Part shown: positions 23,201 to 32,724 of the stretch, one piece after another
Numbering within the stretch: position 1 is the first letter of the stretch
How the letters are laid out: every line of letters starts with the position of its first letter
NCBI RefSeq assembly: GCF_010015585.1
Contig: NW_022985076.1
Span: 186,001-250,000 of the forward strand
DNA: 64,000 bases
From: Eremomyces bilateralis CBS 781.70
Lineage: Eukaryota; Ascomycota; Dothideomycetes; Eremomycetales; Eremomycetaceae
Direction: 5' to 3'
The notes under the pieces: model-generated
Told to the model about the DNA's origin: nothing
Database searches by the model: none
What the model saw: the letters and a program-made list of their open reading frames with translations, nothing else
Translations under genes and position numbers: made by a program

Positions 23201-25837
23201 CGCTTCCACCGACCAGCAAGGAATCCGATCAAGAGTACCAGCAGCTGTTCGAGCGGGTCAAGAAGTACCTGAATAACAAGACCCAGATGAACGAGTTCCT
23301 CAAACTTTGCTTGCTATGGAGCCGCGATGTTCTCGACACGGTGTTGTTTATCCATCGCGCGCATAGTTTCATCGGTGGCAACCCAGACTTGTTCAACCTG
23401 TTGAAACGCGCAGTCAGGTATGATGAGTGGAAGCGGATTTCGGACAGCACGAAAGGCAGCAGCAACGCCGTCATGGGTGCGAGAGCAGACCTGAACCGAT
23501 GCCGTGGCCTTGGACCTAGCTATCGACTCGTTCCGCTGCAGGTTACCACTGTACCCTGCGAGGGCCGAGATAATCTCTGTCGTGAAGTGCTCAATGACCA
23601 TTGGACATCCCATCCAACGTGGGCGTCCGAAGAATCGGGGTTCGTGGCGCACAAGAAGAACTCGTTCGAAGAACTGCTGCACCGCATCGAGGAGGAACGC
23701 CACGATTATGACTCGAATATCGAAGCGTTGGGCCGGACCGTTCAACTGCTCGAGCCCATTGCTCAGCACATCCGCCAGCTTCCACACGATCAGCGACATT
23801 CCTTCGTCCTTCCGCCGGGGCTGGGTGGACAGTCGCAGACCATCTACAAGCGCGTGATCATGAAGTTGTACGGACGCGAGACCGGCGCGAAGGTGATCGA
23901 CCATCTCTTCAAAGAGCCGTGGAAGGTCGTCGGCCCGCTGTTGCTCCGCCTCAAGCAGAAGTTCGAGGACTGGAACAACGCGCGGTACGAGTGGAATAAG
24001 ATCTGGCTGGATCTCACCAGCAAGAACTTCTGGAAGAGCCTGGACCATCAGAGTGCCGAGCAGAAGAAAGACAAGCGCGTGTTCCAGCCGAAGACGCTCC
24101 TGAATGATATCACGACTATCTACGACGAGCATCGGCGCCGCGCAACCGTCCATGGGATCAAGATCCCGGCGTATCAGTACAAGTTCTCCTTCACCGAAGC
24201 CGAGGTGGTGCTGGACGTCGCGTATCTGGTCGTCGTGTACGCGGAGACGAACAACCAGCTCGAAGCGCTGAAAGTGGAGACCTTCATGAAGGAGTTCCTC
24301 ACGACTTTCTTCGACTATGATAAGCAGCGCTTCGAAGCGCGCATGGCCGCGCGACGCGAGAACCGCGCGAACAACGGCGTCACCGCCGATAGTCCTGACA
24401 ACAAGGACGAGCAGCCTCCGCGGACGGCTCGCTCCAGAAACACCGAGCTGCTTCGCAAAGCCGTGGATCCGCGTCGTGCGGAGAAAGCGGCTGGCGAGCG
24501 CGACGAAAGTCCTGCGTCGGCGAGCCAGGCGACGTCGCCGAACGAGTCCTCGGCGCCCGACGACGATGTGGTCGAAACGAGCGAACAGCCGCCCGCGGAG
24601 GAGAGCGAGGTGGAGAACGCGATGAGCGCGGAGAAGTGGCTGAACACGCCGGACGGGCAGCTTCCGGCGGCGATGGACAAGAACACGCCGTACGTGCGCA
24701 AGATCTTTGACCTATACTGCAACCAGAACTTCTACTTCTTCTTCCGATGCTTCAATACGCTGTACGAGCGGCTGTGCAACATCCGGAATGATGAGGCCGA
24801 GGCGCGGCGGCAGGTCACGCATATGGAGCAGAATCTGGTCGCGAAGGACCTCAAGGTGTTCGAGAAGCTGGCGGCGGATTACTGGGAAGACATCTCAGAG
24901 ACGGCGAACTTCTACGAGCAGGTGGTCTTCATGCTCGAGCAGCAGCTCGTGGGCGACCTGCCGATGTCGGACATCGAGGATACCCTGCGGCGGTTCTACA
25001 TGCAGCACGGCTGGCAGCTGTACAACTTCGAGAAGCTCATTTCGAACTTGCACAAGTACGCGGCGACAGTGGCCGATACTGATGGGAAGGACAAGGAGAT
25101 CTGGAACTCGTTCAAGAAGGACCGGGCAAAGGTGGAAACGACGGCAGGGGAGCAGCTGGCGTACCGGACCCATGTCGAGAAGCAAATCAAAGAAGGCGAG
25201 CTCTTCTGTATATCATGGGTAAGTTATCTTTTTATTCGAATTCGTCCATACCATCTAACCCAACCAGAACACCGCCGACGAATCCGCCGGCGTCAAGATC
25301 GTCAAAACCGGCGACCTCACCTTCAACATGTCCGCCCTCAGCGAAGAAGGCCGCTTCGCCTTCTACATCCATGCCTTCTGCACCCTCAAGCCCACCGAAG
25401 GCGTCGACGTCGGCCGCGTCGCCTTCCCCCTCCTCCACCGCAGCCTCCCCCCCGACCTCGTCGAGCACGAGCGCGCCTACACCGACCGCATCCGCCGCGC
25501 CCGCATCCAGGAATCCCTCCAGGTCCACCTCAAGTCCGAGGACTATCATCTGCAGTTCAAGCCGCTAGGCGAGGAGTCGACTTTCCCGGGCGTCGCTGTG
25601 CCGTCCAGCGACGCGGGCGAGGGCGAGACGTATGTCCCATCGATGTATACGCCCGGGTTCGATGCGCCGCGGCTCGCGGACCCGGGGCGCGAGCGGCTGA
25701 TTCTGAATGCGCGATGGATGAAGGATCTGAGCACTGATGACGTCGGGGCGAGGAAGAAGGCGTTTCAGGATAAGATCGAGGGGCGGGTGGATGCGGAGGC
25801 GGAGGCGCAGGATGTGGAGATGGCGGATGCGGAGTGA
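20248..25837 (+). CDS. SIN3: SIN3 transcriptional corepressor scaffold
   Basis: Scaffold of the Rpd3/HDAC corepressor complexes in the nucleus. Eight exons close in frame to 1553 residues: 20248-20342, 20413-20486, 20558-21165, 21214-21314, 21420-22056, 22111-22584, 23116-25218 and 25268-25837. PAH1 ([19 protein letters not shown]...) lies near 260-330, PAH2 ([22 protein letters not shown]...) near 492-565 and PAH3 ([18 protein letters not shown]...) near 700-765. The HDAC-interacting domain follows near 790-890, with GPSYRLVPL and [19 protein letters not shown]. The Sin3 C-terminal domain contains [20 protein letters not shown]. Linkers are rich in Gln, Pro and Ala, and an acidic Ser/Glu-rich insert sits between the C-terminal parts. 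The intron between exons 6 and 7 is 531 nt, far longer than the others. Confidence 0.93.
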
Positions 25838-26403
25838 GGAGTGGATGAGAATCGTGCGTCCGGAGTCTGCGATCTATGAGTCGGGAGGTGAACAGTTCCT
25901 GCATTTTCGAGATATTCCTTTCATCCTTTCATCATCGCGATACGGCGTTCCGGGGCGGGCGGCAGACCTTTGTCGATGGGGTGAGGTAAACCGACATGCT
26001 CGGTTCATTGATGCCGAGACGATCCGCCGAAACCGTCGATGGAAGATGCGATTGTTATACATGCCGCACGAATGGGACACTCATGCAATACACGTAGAAT
26101 GGACGGATGAGGATCGACTCTCATGTATCAGTATTTTTCTTCCGGTCTGTAGCAATGGTTGAGGGTGGTTCAGTCAGCCAAGAGGCATGGAGGCAGGTGC
26201 ACGTGAACACGCGTTGGGTTCGTGGCGTCGTGACTGCCGTTTTTCGGTCTGCTTAGTTCATCGTCTGGTAATCCCGATTCCTCGTCGTATTTCAATTTCT
26301 CTTTCTCTTAGTCTTGTCCTAGTAGTAAAAGTCCAGTCCGTATCCCATCTTTCTGCCCGTATCCTAACATGTGAAAACCCCTTATACATCTTGCCTATCC
26401 ACC
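25838..26403. other. Intergenic region between SIN3 and MLH2-like gene
   Basis: A 566-bp tandem gap. The final 150 bp before the ATG are pyrimidine-rich, a typical fungal promoter composition. I see no additional gene. Confidence 0.5.
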
Positions 26404-28814
26404 ATGTCCGTCACCCTCCTCCCTCCCCCCTCCCCCCAAGCCCCCCGCGCCCTCCGCTCCACCCAAACCATCACCACCACCCCCTCTGCCCTCAAAGAAC
26501 TGCTCGACAATGCCCTCGACGCCCGCGCCTCCTCCATCGCCCTCGACCTCGCCGCCGACTCCCTCTCCTCCCTCTCCGTCCGCGACAACGGCCACGGCAT
26601 CATCCCCGAGGACCGCCGCCTCGTCTGCCGCCGCCACTGCACCAGCAAGTTGCGGGATCTTGACGAGTTAAGTGAGGTGGGGAGAAAGTCGTTGGGGTTT
26701 CGCGGGGAGACGCTGGCGAGCGTGGCGGAGGTGAGTAGGGGGGTGAGGGTTAGTTCGAAGGTGGAAGGGGAGTCAGTGGGGCAGTGCTTTTGGTATGGGC
26801 CAGATGGGGAGCCGACGAGGTGGGTTGTGTGTCTTCGCGTGACGAGCTGGCGCTGATGTCGGTTCGTAGACATTCGCCGACGCCGCAGCCGGTGGGGACG
26901 ACGGTCCACGTTGAAGGCTTCCTCGAGCAGTTTCCGGTACAGAAGCAGGCTGCGCTGAAGACGGTTTCCAAAACGCATGCGACGATCAAGGCACTCTTGA
27001 AAATGTATGCCCTAGCGAGGCCCGGCGTCCGGCTTAGTCTATGCGTTTTGGAGACCCCTGACGGCAGCTGGTCCTACTCTCCTGCCGCGGAGCCAACGGT
27101 CCAGGATGCCGCAATGAAGCTCTTCGGCACCGCGCCGGTGGCCATGTGCGCCTGGGAAACCTTCCACCACGACCGCTACGAATTCCAAGCGCTTCTCCCG
27201 AGCCCCACAGCGACCGATCCACAGGCAGTTGACCGTCTTGGATCCTTTCTCTCGATCGATGCCAGACCCGTGTCATCAACCCGATGGCCCCAGAAGCAGC
27301 TCATCTCATTGTTTCGAGAGACGTTGAAGAGACAATGCCCGCAGTTCGCTGGCGCGAAGGATCCGCTGCTGGTGCTGAACGTGGTCTGCGAGGCGGGGAT
27401 CTACAATCCGAATGTGAAGCCGGCGAAGGATGATACACACTTTGACGGTGCCGCTGAAGTGCTCGGGGCGTTTCAGAAGTTTATGGTGCAGGTATATGGA
27501 GAAGACGCAGCTCAGCCATCTTCTGCGACAGATGTCGAGGCGACCGTGTCCTCGTCTCCTCTTCCGTCGATTTCTGGGGAAGCTCCCGCTCGAAATATAG
27601 GCCTGGCTGATGTTGGCAGCCCGAGCACGGCTTTTCCTATGACACCTTCGAGCGCTTTCCGAACATACCACCATACTCAGGAAATTCGTAATAACGTGGA
27701 CGGGGATACTCAACGCGAAGGCTCCAACTCAGCACTGAGTCAAAATCCTGACGCAACAGAATTGAATCCCTGGACTTTATCCCGACTAAATGCTCGGACA
27801 GGACTAATTGACAGTCTCGCACTTCAAATGACTACATCCCGACAGCATCTTAATCTCGTGAACAGGTCAGCCGTTCAACTCCCTTCGCCCAAGAACTTTC
27901 AAACCGTCCACAACCAAATGCCACCTTCGCCACGGGCGTCATCACCAGTTCGTATCGCCAGTCCTTATCCCTCCTACTCACTGCCGATCAAAGATCACCA
28001 ATCAAGCTCATCACCGTCTTCCCGCCGTGTCCTCTGCACATATGGCTCTGTTCGCTCGGCTCGAGGAAGAGGGGGGTTTAGCAACTTCGTTTCGGCTCGT
28101 AAGATGCGTGGATATGATAGAGGAAGCAATTCTACTCCAACGCAGTCAGTAATGGGACGCCCTCCACCTCGCAGCATGGGTAGATGGGGAATTCCAAGCC
28201 GTTCAGAACCGGATGGATCAACTTATCCACTCCGAAAGAGGCAACGGCAGACTCCACGCACCACAGCTGATCTCAGGACTGCTTTTCAGCCTTTGCAACA
28301 CGTCGCACATCCACCAGCTACGGTATTCAGTACACATAGTCATGGACCGGTAGCCACCTCAGAACAAATACAGCATCCATCACCATACCGTCCATTCTCC
28401 CAACCATCTTTCGCCGGATCAAACCGTCCAATCCCCAGTGCTAGCAGCGTCGAGCTTATGAGTAAACATGAACAAATTCCATCTCAGCAAAGACCAATCC
28501 TATCTGGTACCATTGCAACTGACAAACCAAGCGGCCTCCACAATCTACAACTGGCCATATCAGCCTCCCTCGATTGCATTCGCACATCGCTTCGCAAGCT
28601 GAACATCATCACTAACCGGATCCAGTGGGGATGGCCGGCTAGAGAATCATATTACGCTCTACAACCCCCGCCGGGTGGCATGGAACTGCAGAGAATGAAT
28701 GCTCGACTACATCGGTTGCTGGCTGAGAAGTATCCAGATATAAATCTCGATGGAAACCTCCAAATCGATCTGAAGGTCGCGTTCAGTTCGGGTGATGAGG
28801 TGCTGTTGCAGTGA
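26404..28814 (+). CDS. MLH2: MutL-family mismatch repair protein, MLH2-like
   Basis: A GHKL ATPase of the MutL family. Exons 26404-26819 and 26870-28814, joined through GTGGGT...CGTAG, give 786 residues. The ATP-binding blocks are clear: KELLDNALDA with Glu32 and Asn36, DNGHGI at 61-66, and GFRGETL at 98-104. The transducer segment follows (PVGTTVHVEGFLEQFPVQKQ). Beyond residue 330 the protein becomes Ser/Pro-rich and disordered. I see no DQHAxxER and no DQHA(X)2E(X)4E endonuclease motif, so it should not be PMS1 or MLH3. That absence and the opening LRSTQTITTTPSALKELL fit the MLH2 (human PMS1) branch, which partners MLH1 and tunes repair and meiotic conversion. The exact paralogue is inference. 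Confidence 0.82.
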
Positions 28815-29330
28815 AGGAAGTACCTCATCTGTTTATCAGTCACACTTCCTATTATGTTCTTCAGTTCCTTGCGCGTCTTTCTATCATAATAATTGTGTTC
28901 TCTTATATCTGGTATCGACCATATTTCGGCAGAACGAGTTTAGGAGCTGGGTTTAACACAAGCTTCGAGGAGTAATATCACATACCCTTCGTCTCGTATA
29001 TGGGGAGTTTCGCATGCTCATCAAAGCAACTCGGTCGATTAATTATCCTATGGATGGAATTCAAAAGGAACTCGGAATATCTAATGATAATTACGTGATC
29101 CATGCCAGCCTTAGGAACCTTTGACACCCCACATTTTCGTTTGGTAATCAGTTCCGTGATGACATTTATTATTGCGGGGATGAATTGGACTACGTCAGAA
29201 CCATAACACTGACATTAAAGTCGCTCTCTCTTCCCCGAATTCACTTCCTCTTTTCTCTTTTTTCAGACAACTATACGCTCCAAACCTACAAAAAGCACGC
29301 GAATTTCTCCTCAATAAGACGACTTCGACA
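28815..29330. other. Intergenic region upstream of DsbA-fold gene
   Basis: A 516-bp gap with no conserved frame. The last 120 bp are CT-rich, which fits the promoter of the following gene. Confidence 0.5.
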
Positions 29331-30034
29331 ATGGCATTAGCGCCGAAGTTTGCCGGCCAGGCATTGGTCTCTGGAGGGCAGTCCTCCGTCCACACTCTCG
29401 AGCTCTGTATGATCCTCCCACAACTATTTATTCAGTAGCTCGAATGACAGTGACACCAATTACTGATTCTATTGCACCATGAACAGTCCTCGATTACGTC
29501 TGTCCCTTCTCTAAGAAGATGTTCCACACTGTCTATAACGATGTCGTCCCGTCGCTTCCACCCAAGATCTCCTCCAATGTCCGCATCATCCTGCGCCAAC
29601 AGATCCAACCCTGGCACCCGTCCTCGACACTCGTCCACGAAGCCGGCGTGGCGGTTCTGCAGCTCGCACCGGCCAAGTTCCCCGCGTTCTCCGCCGCGTT
29701 GTTCGATCAGCAAACCGAGTACTTCGACGTCAAGGTTGTGAACGAAGTGCGCAACGACACGTATCGACGACTGGCGAAACTGGCTGGCACGGTGGGCGTG
29801 GATGAGGGGAAGGTGTTGGACGCGTTACGGATCAGCGATCAGCCGGCGGCGGATGGGAGCACGAATACCGGGAACAAGGTGACGAATGATATCAAGCTGC
29901 TGGTGAAACAGAACCGGCTCGTCGGGGTCCATGTGACGCCGACTGTAATCTTCAATGGGATTGTGGAAAATAGCATCTCGAGCAGCTTCACGAAGGAGCA
30001 ATGGCTAGAGTGGTTGGAGAAGAACGTTGTCTGA
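29331..30034 (+). CDS. DsbA-like thioredoxin-fold protein
   Basis: Exons 29331-29406 and 29487-30034, joined at GTATGA...ACAG, give 207 residues. The fold resembles the DsbA or 2-hydroxychromene-2-carboxylate isomerase group within the thioredoxin superfamily. After a first strand, TLELFLDYVCPFSKKMF places CPFS where oxidoreductases have CXXC, so only Cys31 remains and a disulfide-exchange reaction by this site alone is unlikely. The cis-Pro loop is VHVTPTVIFNG. The start has no signal peptide, so it is probably cytosolic. A peroxidase or glutathione-linked role is possible but not shown. Confidence 0.8.
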
Positions 30035-30202
30035 ACTGGCATGTTCACACGTCGTTCGTCCAGGCATAAGGTTAATGATTTGATGGAAAAGCTATATTAT
30101 GGGTATATTGCGTAGCAGCCCCTGAAATATACACGAAATCGACGCTCAGCTTCTCCTCGAACAACTTTCAAACAAGCTGGTGCGCAACGCAGCCACCAAT
30201 CC

Positions 30203-31226
30203 TCAGCTCGTTTCTGCCGGGTTTTTCTTCGGGAAATTCGGCTCAAGTGTATTAAGCCCGCTCATCTTCCGTAGGTAACCGTCCAACCATCCTTGGGGTA
30301 CGAATTTGGCTAATGCCCAGGCCAAGCTAGATGCCGATCCACGATATATCCGGGGCGACGGGTTCCCCAGCAAATCGCCGACCACTCGTTGCGCATAGAT
30401 ATCCACATCCAGGGGCTTCATGGTTTCGAACATCCATTCCCGCTTTTCGATTACGTCGCGAAGCGGGTAGTAGTAGCTCGTCGGTGGGATTAGCTGGTAT
30501 TCCGAGGGTTTCGGGGCCGGCGCCGATTCCTGGGATGCGGCCTCGGTTTCGGTGGGCGTCACGGCCGCCTCTTTGAAGTTCACCACGTTGCTCATGAACT
30601 TGGTCTTCACACTGCCCGTGACAATAGTGACGACCCTCACCCCGAGCGGCGCGAACTCCAGGCGCATGCTATCGCCCAGATTGGTGACGGCGGCCTTGGA
30701 GGCATTATACCAGGAGTGGTATGCGGACGGGATCCGATCGTTACCAGAGCTATTGTTCACAACGAGGCCGCGGGATTCAATGAGGAAGGGCATGAACGCC
30801 GACGTGACGATGAAGATGGAGAAGAGATTGGTCTCAAAGAGATTCCGAGCGGTAGATAGCTTGCTATCAGTAATCGGGACCATGTATCCTATATCACGGA
30901 TTAGCCTGCATTGTCCCACCCATCCCAATTCTAATTCCTCAATTCCACCTACCGGCCCCCGAGTTATTCACCAAGATATCCAACCGCTCCCCCGTCCGCC
31001 TCCCCACCTCCGCCGCCGCCCTCGCCGCGCTCTCCTCGTCCGTCACGTCCAGCTCTAGCAGCTCGATCGCCAGCTTCTCGAGGTGCGCCATCTTGCCCAC
31101 GTCGCGGGCAGTCGCGAACACGCGCAGACCGCGTCTCTTGAACTCTTGGGCGAGTGCATCGCCGATTCCGCCGGCGCTGCAGCCGGTGATGAGGACTGAG
31201 CGGGGGGGTTTGGAGGGGGATGTCAT
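30203..31226 (-). CDS. Short-chain dehydrogenase, AYR1-like
   Basis: Exons 31226-30953 and 30888-30203, joined at GTAGGT...ATAG, give 319 residues. The family of yeast Ayr1 reduces 1-acyl-dihydroxyacetone phosphate with NADPH on the route to phosphatidic acid. The cofactor motif is TGCSAGGIG (residues 14-22), followed by ATARD with an Arg that favours NADPH. The NNSG motif, split by the intron, and the catalytic Ser near 139 with Tyr152 and Lys156 in YNASK are complete. The C-terminal third has a hydrophobic stretch near WALAKFVPQGW that could bind membranes. The substrate is inferred from family resemblance, and other SDRs cannot be excluded. The gene is convergent with the DsbA-like gene, 168 bp away. 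Confidence 0.85.
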
Positions 31227-31626
31227 GATGTTTAAGGGTCCGGGGTAATTAGACTAAGCTCACTGTGGGTACGCTGTGAGAGGCCCAGCGAAGGTCTACA
31301 GTGGCGCTAATCACTGATGTCTTTGGTCAACTGAAATATCAAACAAAATTCAAAGGTTCTGGTTTCAAGTGAATGTGATGAACAGACCGACTTTAAATCA
31401 AATATAAATTTTCGAGCTGAAGTGGTGGCCAGACCGGCATTGATATATGAACACGCATCTTAACATTTGAAATCATGACTACTCGGTCAATGCCCCGGAG
31501 ATAGGCCCGGTGCCTAATATCCAGATAGGCGGTTCCATGCCCTAAACACGGGCGGGTAGCCAACTCACTGGCGGGGGGCCAAAACGCAGGTGGAGGCAAC
31601 AAAACACCCGCGGAGTGACTACAACA

Positions 31627-31742
31627 CCGGCGTAGGCCTGGATGGGTGCGGTACAAACCGCAGGGATTGCGGTTGGGGTTGGGGGGCAAGGTCTCGAAAA
31701 CCCCAACCGCACCCAACCACACCCATCCGAGTCCTACACCGG
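31627..31742. repeat. Fold-back inverted repeat
   Basis: Arms pair as nested blocks: CCGGCGTAGG (31627-31636) with CCTACACCGG (31733-31742), GGATGGGTG (31640-31648) with CACCCATCC (31720-31728), and GCGGTTGGGGTT (31669-31680) with AACCCCAACCGC (31699-31710). The central loop is 18 nt. The left arm is G-rich with repeated TTGGGG-like runs. A DNA cruciform or a stable RNA hairpin is possible. Its origin is unknown. Confidence 0.75.
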
Positions 31743-31862
31743 CGGGGGGCCAAGACACTGGACAGCAGGACCGGAGGGGGGAAGGGGCGCTAAATACGGG
31801 CGGGAAGAACTTTAAAGTTAGCACGCTAAACCCCGGTTTGAAATCAGGTTCAGCCCGACTTT

Positions 31863-31877
31863 AAAGACAAGGTGTGT
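31863..31877. repeat. LINE target-site duplication, left copy
   Basis: The 15-mer AAAGACAAGGTGTGT is repeated exactly at 32303-32317, on the far side of a poly(A) run. This is the hallmark of target-primed reverse transcription. Confidence 0.88.
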
Positions 31878-32302
31878 ACACCGATGGAAGTGATCTAAAC
31901 GGACAAGTAGGAGCCGCCGCCTACTTCCCAACCAGACGTCAAGGGCGGATGAACTATATGGGGCCCCGGTCCGTAAGCAACATCTACGGCACCGATGTTG
32001 TATCTCTGATCAACATCAACAGTAAATCTCCACCGACACCGTGTGAAGACGGATAGTACCAACGTCCCAAAACAAACAAAGCCTAATGATAAAGTATCCC
32101 AGGCGGGAGTTATATTGCATTAACCTTCTCTCCTTGTAGAACCCTTACCATTGTCTATGGCCTTTCCTAGGGCTTTTTCCTATTTGTTTGATGCTATCCA
32201 GTTCTGGAGACGGTGAGGCTTCCCGCCTGTAACATAGAAATACCCAGCATAGCGGCTCTTAAAGCCAGCTGAAATGGAGTAGGGTTTCAAAAAAAAAAAA
32301 AA
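31878..32302 (+). mobile_element. 5'-truncated non-LTR retrotransposon (LINE) fragment
   Basis: A 425-bp insert with a 3' poly(A) run (17 A at 32289-32305, its last three bases shared with the target duplication). Its first 150 bp read in one frame as YTDGSDLNGQVGAAAYFP and onwards, which looks like the start of the RNase H domain found at the 3' end of fungal Tad/I-type LINEs. The frame ends soon after and the rest is 3' untranslated. The reverse transcriptase and everything 5' of it are absent, so the copy was incomplete on arrival. The identical 15-bp duplications suggest a fairly recent insertion. The clade is inference. Confidence 0.82.
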
Positions 32303-32317
32303 AAAGACAAGGTGTGT
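32303..32317. repeat. LINE target-site duplication, right copy
   Basis: Exact copy of the 15-mer at 31863-31877, directly after the poly(A) tail of the LINE fragment. Confidence 0.88.
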
Positions 32318-32724
32318 TCGCGGTTCAAATCGTGCGTATTCAATTTATCCATCTATCAATCCTCCTGGTCAGCCCACTTGCCATCCTATGCGAGAGAATA
32401 GACCCCCAATCTTAATGCAGCAAGGGGACTCTGGTATCATTACCGAACTCCTGGTGCCGGGAATTAGACTAACGAACGATGTGGGCTTCGACGTCGAGAT
32501 AAATCACGTCATTCACAATTCAGAATCATCAGATGTATGGAATGACATGCGGAGTTCGTTGTCTTGCGACGCAGTATAGTAAATGACTAGAAGCGTTCTT
32601 ATCTACGGGTAGCTAGAAGTACAAAAAAACAGAAACAATGCCCACACAATCTTATCCGTCCGTTCAAGAAATCATACCTCACCTCTCCCATCAAAGCCTC
32701 AAAGGTACCCCCCTAGGGAATCGA

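Larger units (their letters stand above)
31227..32724. other. Accessory intergenic island with repeat DNA
   Basis: About 1.5 kb between the reductase and VPS13. It holds a 116-bp inverted repeat (31627-31742), an imperfect direct repeat of about 20 bp (near 31566 and 31737), a LINE fragment with target duplications (31863-32317) and otherwise no supported gene. Confidence 0.7.

Noticed and set aside
32306-32335. GGTTCAAAT resembling a tRNA T-loop after the LINE
   Set aside because: The flanking bases do not form a T-stem, and no acceptor or anticodon arm is found.
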